A DNA stretch of 64,000 nucleotides from Tupaia tana (GCA_026018925.1 JAKSZU010000016.1:83572490-83636489); one strand, 5' to 3'; shown: positions 21,991 to 32,807, counted from the first letter of the stretch. Notes: generated by a model not told the origin, from the letters alone. Numbers and translations are program-made.

Positions 21991-22601
21991 AAGAAACAAT
22001 GCGAGTCAGGAAAAGGTGGGAAAATATATTCAAAGTGTTAAGGGAAAAGCAATTTCAACCAAGAATACTGTACTCCAAAACTAAGAAAATGGCCAATTTG
22101 ATAGTAGGGATGGGTCTAGAGTTGAATATTATATTCCAGAATTTAATACAGTAGATTGAACCACAACAGGAGATAGATTAAGTACATGAGACTGAACTGG
22201 TGAAACAGAATTTTATGACTTTTGACTAAAATATTGCTGATTTTTTTCTAAGCGTTGCTTTCCAGTTTTAAGCATTTTTGTCCTGTCTTGAGCTGTAGAT
22301 AGGTTCATGTACCCACTATTTGAACAGAATCCTAACCTGTTTCCTCGCTTTAAGTTTTAGGTTTATTAAAGCTAAAACTGCTTTTCTTGAAAAAAATATA
22401 TTAAAAAATACCTATTTAATGACCATAGTAAGCCGTATAGCATCAGCTAAGTGCTACTTTGTAGTATATTCATTCTACTCAGAGTTTCACGCCGAGGTCA
22501 GACATGTACTCACAGATATGTACATACCAGCTGAATTTGCTATTGAAAGTAGTTAGATTATTTAAGAAATTGTGTGAATCAATAAAACGTGTGTGGGGGG
22601 G

Positions 22602-22757
22602 GGAAGGAATGCATGGTGGTTAAGGGTGCTGGACTCCCACATGGCTGACTGCGGTTCGAGTCCTGGACCTGGTGGCTTGCTTTCTCACTTTCATTCTCTC
22701 TCTCTCTGTCCTTCTCTGGTCAAATTAAAAAAATAAATAAATGAATAAATAAAGTTA
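22602..22757 (+). mobile_element. tRNA-derived SINE, type B
   Basis: GCATGGTGGTTAAGGGTGCT head, GCGGTTCGAGTCCTGG B-box, TGGTCAAATTAAAAAAATAA tail. The 5' end merges with a G-run after HAL1. Confidence 0.8.
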
Positions 22758-22786
22758 AATAAAATATAAAAATATATATTTTAAAG

Positions 22787-22937
22787 AGGGGCTGCCAGGT
22801 GGCGTGGTGGTTAAGGACGCTAGACTTCCACATGGTCGACCTTGGTTTGAGTCCTGGACCTGGTGGCTTGCTTTCTCACTCATGCTCTCTGTCCCTTTCT
22901 GGTTAAATTTAAATAAATAAAATTAAATAAAATAATT
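22787..22937 (+). mobile_element. tRNA-derived SINE, type B
   Basis: GCTGCCAGGTGGCGTGGTGG head and CTGGTTAAATTTAAATAAAT tail, immediately after another type B copy. Confidence 0.8.
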
Positions 22938-22959
22938 CCAAAAAAATTTAAATAATTAT

Positions 22960-23107
22960 TTCACTTAGCTTTATTATTATTTTTAAAATTTGACCAGCGA
23001 GAGACAGAGGGAAAGTGAGAAAGCAAGCCGCCAGGTCCAGGACTCAAACCGGGGCCAGCCACGTGGGGTCAGCCCAGCACCTCAACCACCATGCCACCTG
23101 CCAGCCC
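22960..23107 (-). mobile_element. tRNA-derived SINE, type B
   Basis: AAAATTTGACCAGCGAGAGA tail side, AAGCAAGCCGCCAGGTCC and the CCACCTGCCAGCCCC head complement. Confidence 0.8.
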
Positions 23108-23114
23108 CTCCAGG

Positions 23115-23430
23115 ATTTTTTTTTATCCATTTGCAGTTGAGCCTGAAGAGCAAAACTGCCTCCTTCAAAAAGCTTTTTATTTTGATACATTTCACATTTT
23201 CAGTCTTTATAATGTTTGTATTTGGGTTCTGTAGTCCAGGGTTTTATAAACACAGACTATATTTCTGCCAATATATTTATAGTTTAGAGTTTTAAGTACA
23301 TTTTTATGAATGATATGAAGATACTCTGTCTTCCAAATATATTAGCTAATTTTTTCAGAGATCCTTATTGAATCAATCATTTATTTCCCACTGATTTGAA
23401 ATGGCACTGACATAAGATAGATCCATGTGG
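23115..23430 (-). mobile_element. Old L1M fragment
   Basis: CTTATTGAATCAATCATTTA and TTCCCACTGATTTGAAATGG resemble the antisense of L1 ORF2/3' sequence. Diverged and non-coding. Confidence 0.45.
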
Positions 23431-23600
23431 GACCAGCAGGTGGCGCGGTGGTGAAGGCGCTGGACACTCACATGGCCGATCACCATTCAAGTCCCGGACC
23501 TGTTGGCTTGCTTTCTCACTTTCTCCCTCTCTCTTCTCCCTCTCTCTTTCTGTCTTGCCAAATTAAAATAAATGAATGAATAAATAAAATTAAAAAAAGC
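23431..23600 (+). mobile_element. tRNA-derived SINE, type B, with TSD
   Basis: GGACCAGCAGGTGGCGCGGT head, expanded CT region and GCCAAATTAAAATAAATGAA tail. TAGATCC flanks both ends. Confidence 0.85.
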
Positions 23601-23846
23601 TAGATCCGGGTGTGTCTGCGAGGGTTGACTGGGGAAGCAGAGCCCTCATGAATGATTTGGAATAAGGAATTAAGTGTGTGCATTCAACTTGGGGCTCAGG
23701 GGGGGGCTGCCCCCACAGACTTCTGTGCTGTTCCTGTTTAAGGCGGTTAGGGTCAAGGTTAGGGTTAGGGCTCCGTACCCTGCAGTGACTTGAGGAGCAT
23801 GTGCCTCTCGCATGTGCATATGCTATTATAAAAAATTAACTAATGA
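23601..23846. other. Short unique stretch with a telomere-like scrap
   Basis: Unique sequence with a few GGTTAGGG-type units at about 23,745-23,772; otherwise unremarkable. Confidence 0.35.
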
Positions 23847-23944
23847 GGGCCAGTAGGTGGCGTGGTGGTTAAAACTGGCCAGATCCCACATGGTGGACTC
23901 CGTGGTTCACATCCTGGACTGGGTGGTTTGAAAACCATGCCAGG

Positions 23945-24458
23945 GGAGCCAGCAGGTGGCGTGGTGGTTAAGCCACTGGACTCCCACATGGCCAACTGCA
24001 GTTCGAGTTGTGGACTTGGCGGCTTACTTTCTCACTTTCCCTCTCTCTGTCTCTCTCTGATCAAATTAAAATAATAAGGATAATAATAAATAAAATTAAA
24101 TACGTAATTCTTCTTCATTTTTTTTTGTTTATTTTTTTTTTAATTTTTTTTGGAGAGGTTTTTGCTATAGGGCGCGTGCGCTCACCAGACAGACAGAGAG
24201 AGACAGAGAGATAGAAAGCAAGAAATCACCCCCCAGAGGGGATGGCCACGCCGCAATCCCTTCTCCTCCATTCTCCTCTCGGGATCTTGGGCACGCACGC
24301 ACACGCGCCTGGCGTGAGTTTAAGCCACCGAGTCTGGGACGCGAACCGCGGTCGACTACGTGGGAGTCCAGTGACATAGCCATTACACTAACTGCTGGCC
24401 CCAATACGTAATTCTTTAAAAAAAAAAAAAAAAAAAAAAGAACGAGAAAGAAGAAAAA
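23945..24458 (+). mobile_element. Type B SINE nested in type C, itself split
   Basis: GCCAGCAGGTGGCGTGGTGG head, CTCTGATCAAATTAAAATAA tail at 24,050-24,115. The tail is broken by a minus-strand type A SINE and continues as an A-run at 24,406-24,458. Confidence 0.85.
24122..24402 (-). mobile_element. Type A SINE nested in the type B tail, with TSD
   Basis: Full minus-strand copy (GCTATAGGGCGCGTGCGCTC through CTAACTGCTGGCCCC). AATACGTAATTCTT flanks it on both sides, a 14-bp perfect duplication. It is the youngest of the three nested elements. Confidence 0.95.
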
Positions 24459-24612
24459 TATGCCAGGTCTGTGTGTGCGTACCCCAAATTCCGAGAGAAT
24501 GGAGAGGGAGGGGTTGTGGCATAGTCTCCCCCCAACCGTGGGCGATCTCTCGTTTTCTCTCTCTCAATCTCTGTCTCCGGCGAGCACATCCTATGGCAAA
24601 ACTCTAAAAAAA

Positions 24613-25366
24613 AAGTGATGAAAACTTAAAAATGAAATCCTTCTCTACTACTTCTGACATCTGGATCATCTCAGGGTTTGAAGTGCATTTAAATGAAGTT
24701 CTAAGCAGGCGAAAACATCCCAGCGACGGGCCAGTGCTCGCGTGGAGCAGAGGCGGGAAGGAGAGGAGAGCTCTGCGCGGGGAGCCGTCTGTGTGGACCG
24801 GGCCCAGCGGGGCACCTTCGCCAAAACCCAAGGACGGCATTTTTGAGGTGGTGCCTTTTACTGACAGTAGGGAGCCCTAGATGAGGTTGATTTTTACCTG
24901 GCCCTGGCGAGTCTACTGAACTTTTCAAGCTACGTGCTCTATCCCTCTAAAAGAATTCAGTCTCTGGCCTCTGCCGTGTGGCCGCGCTGGCCGGTGCAGA
25001 GTGGCCGGCCGCCGGATAGCAGCGCTGAACGCAGCCGCTCTTCCCTCTGAGCTCCCCGCGGCCGTCGGGGCCGCCCCGTCCCGGAGCCGGGCACACCCAG
25101 TCACCAGCGTGTGACTGAGGGGGAGAGACCCGTCGTCAGAGACGTCATGACATCGTTTTCTGGTTTTCTATGTAAACACGCGTCATGGCTTTTCCAACGA
25201 CCCAATCTTGTAAGCGGGTGAGATTTCGGGATTGTTGCAGCAGCAAACAACATACACGATCTGAAACAAAGGGAACGCTTAAGGCCACTTAAAACAACGG
25301 AGGGACTTGAGGGCAGCGTCCACCTCTCACATGGGGAAGTGTCGCAAAGAATAATACCGATTATTG
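24613..25366. other. Intergenic, no gene seen
   Basis: Unique DNA, GC-rich with scattered CpG at 24,960-25,090. No recognised coding or repeat content. Confidence 0.35.
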
Positions 25367-25632
25367 GGACCAGCAGTTGGCGTAATGGCTATGTCGCTGG
25401 ACTCCCACGTAGTCGACCGCGGTTCGCGTCCTGGAACCGGTGGCTTAAAACTCACGCCGGGCACGTGTGCGTGTGTGCCCAGGATCCTGAGAAGAGAAGG
25501 GAGGAGAAGGGATTGCGGCGTGACCATCCCCCTGGGGAGTGATTTCTCGCTTTCTGTCTCTATGTCTCTCTCTGTCTGTCTGGTGAGCGCACACGCCCTA
25601 TAGCAAAAACCTCTCCAAAAAAAGAAAAAAAA
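25367..25632 (+). mobile_element. tRNA-derived SINE, type A, with 18-bp TSD
   Basis: Full length, GGGACCAGCAGTTGGCGTAA head and CCCTATAGCAAAAACCTC tail. AGAATAATACCGATTATT is repeated exactly at both ends. The low divergence points to a recent insertion. Confidence 0.95.
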
Positions 25633-25774
25633 AGAATAATACCGATTATTATTGATGATGATTGTTGGTAAGGAAGTGTGAAAACCAGCACACTCATGTC
25701 GTGTTGAAGGGTTATAAATTGGTATAGCCTTTTTTAGGGCAACTGAACAATTTATTTTCTTTCTTTTTTAAAAA

Positions 25775-26038
25775 ATAATTTTTTTTTTTTGGAGAGGTTT
25801 TTCGCTATAGGGCGCGTGCGCTCGCCAGACAGACAGAGAGAGACAGAGAGACAGAAAGCAAGAAATCACCCCCCAGGGGGGATGGCCACGCCGCAATCCC
25901 TTCTCCATTCTCCTCTCGGGATCTTGGGCACGCACGCACACGCGCCCGGCGTGAGTTTAAGCCACCGGGTCCGGGACGCGAACCGCGGTCGACTACGTGG
26001 GAGTCCAGCGACATAGCCATTACGCTAACTGCTGGTCC
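25775..26038 (-). mobile_element. tRNA-derived SINE, type A
   Basis: Full minus-strand copy (GCTATAGGGCGCGTGCGCTC through CGCTAACTGCTGGTCCCC). It abuts a type B copy in the same orientation. Confidence 0.9.
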
Positions 26039-26199
26039 CCTTATTTATTTATTTTAATTTGACCAGAGAGGGACAGCACGAGAGAACAAGAGAAAGAGAG
26101 AGGGAAAGTGAGAAAGCAAGCCGCCAGGTCCAGGACTTGAACCACAGTTGGCTATGTGGGAGTGAAGCACCCTTAACCACCATGCCACCTTCTGGCCCC
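26039..26199 (-). mobile_element. tRNA-derived SINE, type B
   Basis: TTTATTTTAATTTGACCAGA tail, AAGCAAGCCGCCAGGTCC and the CCACCTTCTGGCCCC head complement. Confidence 0.85.
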
Positions 26200-26331
26200 T
26201 GAAGAATATATTTAAAATTTTAAATGATATATACTCTTTGGTTCAACAGTGTCCAGTGCTAGGAAATAATAGTTTGGAAACACACGTTCAAGGATGTCTT
26301 CGGCAGCATTGTCTATAACAGCAAGGACCTG

Positions 26332-26550
26332 GGGCCAGCAGGTGGCGTGGCGGTTAAGGCAGCTGGATCTCACATGGCCAGCCCCGTAGCTCGAGTCCTG
26401 GACCCGGTGGCCCGAACATCACGCGTGGCATGTGCACGTGCCCACCCAGAATCCCGAGAGGAGGATGGAGAAGGGACTGCAGCGAGGCATCCCCGCTGGC
26501 ACGTTCTTGCCTTCCATCTCTCTCTGTCTCTCTCCAGCACATTTTAAACG
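26332..26550 (+). mobile_element. tRNA-derived SINE, type C
   Basis: GGGCCAGCAGGTGGCGTGGC head, GGCAGCTGGATCTCAC, GAGAAGGGACTGCAGCGAGG body, CTCTCCAGCACATTTTAAAC tail. Confidence 0.8.
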
Positions 26551-26770
26551 TGGCACACAAAGAACTGGAAAGGACCATGGCGTCCACCAGGAAGGAATCA
26601 GTTCAATGAACCAGCCGGGACTTCCCACTGCCGGAAAACGGAAGGCAGGGTGATCTGTGCTGACGTGGGAAGCCGTCTATACTGCTCACACTTGCAGAAA
26701 TAAATATTTTCATTTTATGGGATGAAGGAAGAGAAAGGAGAAAGGCAAGGAGTCTGGCATGGAGGCGGTT

Positions 26771-27400
26771 AGGGAAGGGCGCGGTCTCCCTGCCTGGGCA
26801 CTGGCGCTGTCGGAGCTCAGCCCCAGCAGCCACCCCAGAGCAGTCCACTGCAGTGGAATCTGGGCTGGCACGTGACTGGTTTTAGCCAACAGAAGGCATC
26901 AGAAGAGCGCTGCTCTAGTTGCAGACCTGCGCCTTCACAGCCCTGGGAGCACGGAGGCCACGTTCCGGACGGTGGGTGGGGAGTCACGGCCCCAGAGATG
27001 TCTGTGTCGTAATCCCCAGGTTCAGTGACTATGGCCTCTTGCACGGCAGTAAAAAGGACGGTGCCGGTGTGATTAAGCTAAGGACCTTCAGGCAGAGAGG
27101 TTACCCGCGCGAGCCCCAGCACATCTCATGGTTCGTTTTGAGCAGAAAACTCTCCCGGCTACAGTCAGAGAGAAATTTGATGGCAGAGGGTCAGAATGAT
27201 GTGACCCGAGAAGAAACTGACCTGCCATTGCTGGTTCTGAAGATGGAGGAGTGTGCACAGGCCGAGGGACGGGGGTGCCTGGAAAAGCGGGGACAGCCCC
27301 TTCCAGCCGGCGGGAGACAGGACCTCAGTCTCAGGACCCAGAGAACGGGCACTGCCGGCTCGCCAGGTGATCGGGGCCTCCAAAGAAAGCAGAGCCGGCC
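26771..27400. other. Intergenic, no gene seen
   Basis: Unique GC-rich DNA leading into the CCCAGACCACAC minisatellite. Long open frames here are composition effects. Confidence 0.35.
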
Positions 27401-27409
27401 AGCGCTGGG

Positions 27410-27740
27410 GTCCAGCCCCAGACCACACCGGGCCCAGCCCCAGACCACACCGGGCCCAGCCCCAGACCACACCAGGCCCAGGCCCAGACCACACCGGGCC
27501 CAGCCCCAGACCACACCGGGCCCAGCCGGCCAGCGCCGGGGTCCAGCCCCAGACCACACCGGGCCCAGCCCCAGATCACACCAGGTCCAGCCCCAGACCA
27601 CACTGGGCCCAGCCAGCCAGCACCGGGCCCAGCCGGCCAGCGCCGGGGTCCAGCCCCAGACCACACCGGGCCCAGCCCCAGACCACACCGGGTCCAGCCC
27701 CAGACCACACTGGGCCCAGCCAGCCAGCACCAGGGTCCAG
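27410..27740. repeat. Minisatellite of a 22-bp C-rich unit
   Basis: Tandem units of AGCCCCAGACCACACCGGGC-C-C, with variant spacers CAGCCGGCCAGCGCCGGGGTC. The 22-bp period shifts frame at each unit and no stop is created, so all frames stay open for hundreds of codons. No splice or conserved context supports coding. Confidence 0.9.
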
Positions 27741-27859
27741 CCCTGAGATCACACCAGACGTCGGGCCTCTGAATGATAAGATGATACATTTGTTTGCTGT
27801 GAGTCACTAGGACTTGTGGTGATTTCCTGTGCCATCAATAGAAAATAATTTATCTGGGA

Positions 27860-28012
27860 AGCAGCAGGTGGCGTGGTGGTTGAGGCACTGGACAGTCCCA
27901 CATGGCTGTCCATGGTTCGAGTCCTGGATCTGGTGGCTTGCTTTCTCACTTTCTCTCTCTCTCTCTGTCTTTGGTCAAATTAAATTAAGTGAATGAATAA
28001 ATACTTTTTTTA
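27860..28012 (+). mobile_element. tRNA-derived SINE, type B
   Basis: GCAGCAGGTGGCGTGGTGG head, ATGGTTCGAGTCCTGG B-box, TGGTCAAATTAAATTAAGTG tail. Confidence 0.85.
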
Positions 28013-28098
28013 AAAGAAAATAACATATCCAAACATCCTGCCAAACAGGCTGTCTGGAAAGCAGAGGCCCTTGGTCTTCTTAGAAAGAAAGGCCAGCG

Positions 28099-28368
28099 GG
28101 AACCAGCAGTTAGCGTAATGGCTATGTTGCTGGACTCTCACGTAGTCAACCATGGTTCGCGTCCCGGACCTGGTGGCTTAAACTCACGCTGGGTGCGTGT
28201 GCGTGCATGCCCAAGATCCCGAGAGGAGAATGGAGGAGAAGGGATTGCGGCGTGACCATCCCCTCTGGAGGGTGATTTCTCGCTTTCTGTCTCTATGTCT
28301 ATCTCTGTCTGTCTGGCGAGCGCACGCGCCCTATAGCAAAAATCTCTCCCAAAAAAACCCCAAAAAAC
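28099..28368 (+). mobile_element. tRNA-derived SINE, type A, with TSD
   Basis: Full-length copy with AACCAGCAGTTAGCGTAATG head and CCCTATAGCAAAAATCTC tail. AGAAAGGCCAG occurs at both ends. Confidence 0.9.
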
Positions 28369-28525
28369 GGAAGAAAGGCCAGAATCCCAGGTGACAGCGA
28401 CCTCACAGCTGTTCTCACCAAGGCAGCAGACGTGTGTGTGGTTTATTGGACATTCCAGCCAGGAACAAAAACTAAACACCCCAATAGCTAAAGCCCTAGC
28501 CAACATCAGAGGAAAAGAGCTACCT

Positions 28526-28757
28526 TTTTTTTTTTTTTTTTTTTTTTAAGGTTTTTGCCTTAGGGTCGTGCACTTGCAGGAGAGAGACCATGAGAGGGAA
28601 AGTGAGAAATCACCCTCTGGAGGAATGGCCAGACCACAATCCCTTCTCCCTTCTCCGCCCAGGATTTTGGGCGTGCATACACTCGCCTGGCATATTTTCA
28701 AGTCACCAGGTCCCAGACCCAACCGTGGTTAGCCCTGTGGGAGCGCCATCTGCTGGC
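28526..28757 (-). mobile_element. tRNA-derived SINE, type A/C, diverged
   Basis: T-run, AAGGTTTTTGCCTTAGGGTC, GACCACAATCCCTTCTCC body, and a CATCTGCTGGCC head complement. Confidence 0.75.
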
Positions 28758-29556
28758 CAGAAGAGCCACGCCGAGCCGGGAGCTTGCAGAACTGGCAGAG
28801 AAAGCAAGGTGCTCCGCTAGTCCACGGTCCCCCAGGGGTTAGTGACTGAGGCCGAAGCTCGCCCTCCGGAGCGGGGTGTGAACTGCAGATGTGGCGTTAG
28901 CGGCTTTGGGACTGAGTGGTGGATGGGGAAAGGCTTCAGGGAGCCTGTGAGAGAAGCCGGCCGAGGTGGTGGAGTCCGGCCACACGAGCGCCTGCAGCAA
29001 TGTGACAGCAGAGGACAGGTTCAGGGGTTACCGGGCAGATGTCGGAAGGGCAAACGGTGTATTTTAGGTGCATGATGACAAGGCATGGATATAAGCTAAT
29101 TAAAAAATGAAGCATTTGGTTTCCAAACAGAATTGAACGGGACCTAGAATTTGCTGAATTCAAAAACAAAACTCTTGGAAGGTGCTTTCCCCTACCCACC
29201 CCTCTCTGTCTCTCTCTGGTGAGCACACACACCCCAGCAATTATAAAAAATAAGTAAATACAATTTTTTTTCTCCTTTACAGTCTCTCTCAGAAAGACTT
29301 TCAAAGTAAGAAACCGTCTCAGAGTTCAGATCCTGCTCTCTGCCAGTAAAACATGGTCGAGGGTCAGGGCTTTCAAGGTGGAGCTGTAGGGACACTTGTG
29401 AGGCCTCAGAAATCCTCCTAGATGCTCTCCTACAGACCATGAGCTTCTAAAGCTTTAGGATTTGTCCTGCTGCACCCTGACTCCTTCCGAGAGATATTTA
29501 AACATGGCTTTTGTGTAATGACATGGATTATAACTTGACTTACAGGAAGCCCTTAC
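28758..29556. other. Intergenic with a SINE scrap
   Basis: Mostly unassigned. A short plus-strand type A 3' scrap (CTCTCTGGTGAGCACACACA) lies at about 29,205-29,253. Confidence 0.4.
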
Positions 29557-29808
29557 ACTTTTTTTTGCCTTAGGGCATGTGCATTCGGTGGAGAGAGACG
29601 GAGACAGTGACAGTGAGAGGGAAAGTGAGAAATCACCCCTCAGGGGGGATGGCCACACCACAATCCCTTCTCCTCCATTCTCCTCCCGGGATCTTGGGCA
29701 CGCACGCACATACGCCTGGCATGATTTTCAAGCCACCAAGTCCGGTTTTCGAACCGCAGTCAGCCATGTGGGAGTCCAGCAACATAACCGCTATGCCATC
29801 TGCTGGCC
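29557..29808 (-). mobile_element. tRNA-derived SINE, type A/C, with TSD
   Basis: TTTTTTTTGCCTTAGGGCAT tail side, ACACCACAATCCCTTCTCC body, CCATCTGCTGGCCC head complement. GCCCTTACA flanks both sides (one copy preceded by A). Confidence 0.85.
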
Positions 29809-31475
29809 CTGCCCTTACAGTTTTTAAAGGAGGTACACCAGCTTAAATGGAAAGGGACAGCCTTAGACCCCTCAACTTTCTGCAGACAGGAAGCAGGCTG
29901 AGAAAGCCATTCGGTTACAGACATGGGCCCGTTCTTATGGGAGAGGGTGGGTGACTCAAAGGCCAGAGCCAAGAGCCTAGAGGGTGGCATGCAGAGGCAG
30001 GGGGCCGCGCCAGGAACCCGACAGCACATGCTCCCCACTCCTCGAGCAGGATGCACGTCGGGGACCAGCGGTGGCCGTGTGGGGATGTCTCGAGGTTATC
30101 CCATCCCTTCTCACCACCATATGCTAGCCGAGCAGTGGGAAGCCGACAGCTCATGGCTCTGCAGACAGGGAGGGCTCGTACCCAGGGTGCCTCATCTGCC
30201 CCCCAGCAGGGGGAGTGACAAGATCCTGGACCTTGAGGGTGGCTGATGCCATAGGAGATGAGATCTGGGGGAAGCTGGTCGAGCCTTGTAGAGTACTATG
30301 GGTGTTTTCCTTACGTTTTTTTCTCTGAAGTTATTCATTGCCTTTTTGTTGTGATTATAATATGTACCTATCTACACTTTCCAGTCAGCTATTAAGCACA
30401 GTTTTCTACAGGGTTCACCCCATTAGGGATTACACTGGTTTCTGTCTCCCCACGTTGCTGCTTCCTAAGATGTCCGTTTGCCTTCTGTCTGGACCGGTTT
30501 CTCTCTGCACTGTCTGCCGGGGCTTCTCTCAGCTGCCATCCTTGGGATCCCACTCGCTTTTCACCTGGTTTGGACTCTCTGTGTCCCAGGCCTCCCATCT
30601 TCCTTTCTCACTCGCTGCTCGCTTTGGGGGAACACACCCTCCGGTAGCCTCCCCAGGTCGGGGAGGCCGTGCCGGGCAGAGGCACTGCCTGACAGTCTCA
30701 GCAGTGCCCTCCCTTGAGCCGCAGCGCTCACCGCAGAGCCCCTCACCTCACGGTCGTCCTGATGCCTCCCTTCGTTGCCGCACCTTCTGCTTGCCTGGTT
30801 GGTTTTTCTTAGGGAGGGACATTTCCCTGCAGTAGCTTTCCTGCAATGGCACATGGGGGATCGAGACCTTCCATGTGTGCAAATATCTTCATTTCGCCCT
30901 CACACGTGACCTAGAGTGCCATGGTTACTGCGTCGTACTGACCTTCCCTCCTTTCTGTTCACAAACTCCGTCCTGTGGCCATGTGGGTGGCCATGTGACC
31001 AGCCTGGGTGAATCCTAGTGCCAGGAGTCTAGGGCCCAGTGTGTCCTTCCCTGGGGTGGCCACGCTGAGTGGAGCTCTGCTTTCTTCGCTGCTATTCCTT
31101 GAGGAAGAGACTGCTCCAGCCGCCAGGCTCTGGGAGCTGCATCCCAGAGGCAGGAGAATGGAGGTCAACTACCAAAGGTCCTGAGCTCTGCGGCCCCAGG
31201 AGCCCTCCCCCACCCTGGCCTGGACACCCACAGTGCTCCGCAAGTCAGAGTCGGCTTCCGGTCACATGCATGTGACAGCAGGGCCACCTAGCTGGCCACT
31301 GCAGGATTTTCTGCAGCCTGCTGTAATTATGATCTTTTCTGTGAACCTTTGCGCCTGCCTCACCCGTTCCCGCTGACCACGGGCATTTGGCGTATGTACC
31401 CATCACCACGAAGTCCCACCCTCGTGCAGCCCACTCGGACGCCTTCAGTTACCATCGCCCCGTTGATGTTGTTTA
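29809..31475. other. Intergenic, no gene seen
   Basis: Unique sequence of mixed composition. Open frames of up to 165 codons have no recognised domain. Some parts may be decayed LINE. Confidence 0.35.
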
Positions 31476-31479
31476 TTCA

Positions 31480-31876
31480 TCCTGGATTTTTGTTCATTTA
31501 TTTTTGCGAAGATAAAAACCGGGTCATTCACAATTTGGGTCAAATGCTTTTACTGTTTCGGATTCATTGACCTCGATGAAGCTGTACAGGCAAAAGGAAC
31601 AACCACTTTAAAAGCCATTCACTGGTGGCTGATTGACAAAGGGCCAGCCGTGCCCACCAGCAGGCCCGCTCTTGGCCGCGACTGATAGCACTCCCCCAGC
31701 GCTGGGCTCGCTCGGGACGGCAGCTGGCTTCTCCCTGCAGTGGCTTTGATTTGCATTGATTTAATTACTGAGGCTGAACATTTCTCAGCAAGTCTATTAA
31801 CCAAATTAGTTTCCTCTCCGGCAACGTGCTTGTATCACCGGTTCCATCTTCGGGGTCTCGGTGTCCCTGATCACAC

Positions 31877-31908
<32 letters not shown>

Positions 31909-32200
31909 CTATTTATTTTATTATTTATTTATTCATTCATTGATTTTTTAATTTGACCAGAGAGAGACAGAGGGCGAGAGTGAGAGAGAGAGGATGTGAG
32001 AAAGCAAGCCACCAGGTCCAGGACTCGAACCCCAGTCGGCCATGTGAGAGTGTCCAGTGCCTTAACCACCACGCCACCCGCTGGTCCCCCTGATCACACT
32101 TTTGAGCACGTTAGATGATTACAATGTCAGCAGTTTGCCCTGTCTCCACATATATATGTTCTATTGTTTACCTTTCTATTCTGTAGGGAATGCTGCCTGT
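31480..32200 (-). mobile_element. Old L1M fragment split by a SINE
   Basis: GGCTTTGATTTGCATTGATT and TGAGGCTGAACATTTCTCAG are the antisense of a typical L1 3' ORF2 stretch. Related sequence resumes after the SINE at 31,879-32,087. Confidence 0.5.
31879..32087 (-). mobile_element. tRNA-derived SINE, type B, with TSD
   Basis: T-run of about 26, TTTAATTTGACCAGAGAGAG, AAGCAAGCCACCAGGTCC and the CCACCCGCTGGTCCC head complement. CCTGATCACACTTTT occurs on both sides. Confidence 0.9.
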
Positions 32201-32246
32201 CTTTGTGGACGCAGGGGCCATGTCTATTATAACTTCTAACCTTCCG

Positions 32247-32497
32247 GACCAGCAGATGGCGTAATGGCTACGTCGCTGGACTCCCACATGGCTGACCACG
32301 GTTTAAGTTCCAGACCCGGAGGCTTGAAATTCACGCCAGGCGTGCCTGCGTACCCAAAATCCCAAGAGGAGAACGGAGGAGAAGAAACTGTGGTGTAGTC
32401 ATCCCCCAGGGGAGATTCCTCTCTTTCTGTCTCTGTCCCTCCAGTGAGCACACGTGCCCTGAAGCAAAAGTTTCTCAAAAAAAAAAAAAAACTTCTA
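32247..32497 (+). mobile_element. tRNA-derived SINE, type A, with TSD
   Basis: GACCAGCAGATGGCGTAATG head, CGTGCCCTGAAGCAAAAGTT tail with A15. AACTTCTAA flanks both ends. Confidence 0.85.
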
Positions 32498-32605
32498 AAA
32501 ACTTGGAAAACTCTCCCCCTTCCAGACATTCCAGTTTATAAATGTCCAATTATTATTATTATTTTATAGGAGGGAATGATTTTTTTAAAAACATGAAACT
32601 CGGGG

Positions 32606-32678
32606 TTGGGAGGTGGTGTGGTGGTTAAGGGTGCTGGACTCCCACAGGGCTGACTGTGGTTCAAGTCCCGGACCTGGT

Positions 32679-32725
<47 letters not shown>

Positions 32726-32792
32726 CCTTTCTGGTAATATTCATGTGACATAAGTGAATAAATACATAAAGTTAAATAAAAAAACAACAACA
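32606..32792 (+). mobile_element. tRNA-derived SINE, type B, with TSD
   Basis: GGTTGGGAGGTGGTGTGGTG head. The CT segment has expanded into a perfect CT dinucleotide run at about 32,682-32,722. ACATGAAA flanks both ends. Confidence 0.85.
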
Positions 32793-32807
32793 TGAAAACC
32801 CTATGTC

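Larger units (their letters stand above)
20595..22597 (+). mobile_element. HAL1 (half-LINE-1) retrotransposon
   Basis: An ORF1-only derivative of LINE-1. It has a 5' region, an ORF1-like frame (21,117-21,732, continuing after the SINE), a tail of about 500 bp and a final AATAAAACGTGTG. The frame encodes a coiled-coil-like N-terminal part (repeated LE.R..DVEDRI pattern) and the L1 ORF1p RNA-binding region (ENFPNLERDS, SSPRHIIARL, REKWQVTYKG). No reverse transcriptase or endonuclease frame follows, as expected for HAL1. The upstream AUG at about 21,059 is in another frame, so at least one frameshift is present. A SINE splits the element at 21,734-21,990. Confidence 0.75.
23848..24612 (+). mobile_element. 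Type C SINE split by a nested type B SINE
   Basis: The 5' part (23,848-23,944) ends AAAACCATGCCAGG. The 3' part resumes at 24,459 with ATATGCCAGGTCTGTG and runs to CACATCCTATGGCAAAACTC. ATGCCAGG is the duplication made when the type B copy inserted. This is the outermost and oldest of three nested SINEs. Confidence 0.85.
25633..26770 (+). mobile_element. Old L1M fragment carrying three SINEs
   Basis: Pieces such as GGTTATAAATTGGTATAGCC, ATATACTCTTTGGTTCAACA, AAGGATGTCTTCGGCAGCAT and AAAGAACTGGAAAGGACCAT follow the usual order of L1M 3' ORF2 sequence on the plus strand. SINEs at 25,775-26,199 and 26,332-26,550 interrupt it. Non-coding. Confidence 0.55.

Noticed and set aside
23745..23772. Short GGTTAGGG-like run as a telomeric insertion
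   Set aside because: Only about three imperfect units; too short to mean anything.
27165..27810. Gene encoding a Pro/Thr-rich or Trp/Gly-rich repeat protein
   Set aside because: The 22-bp period shifts frame every unit, so no repeat-level protein selection is seen.
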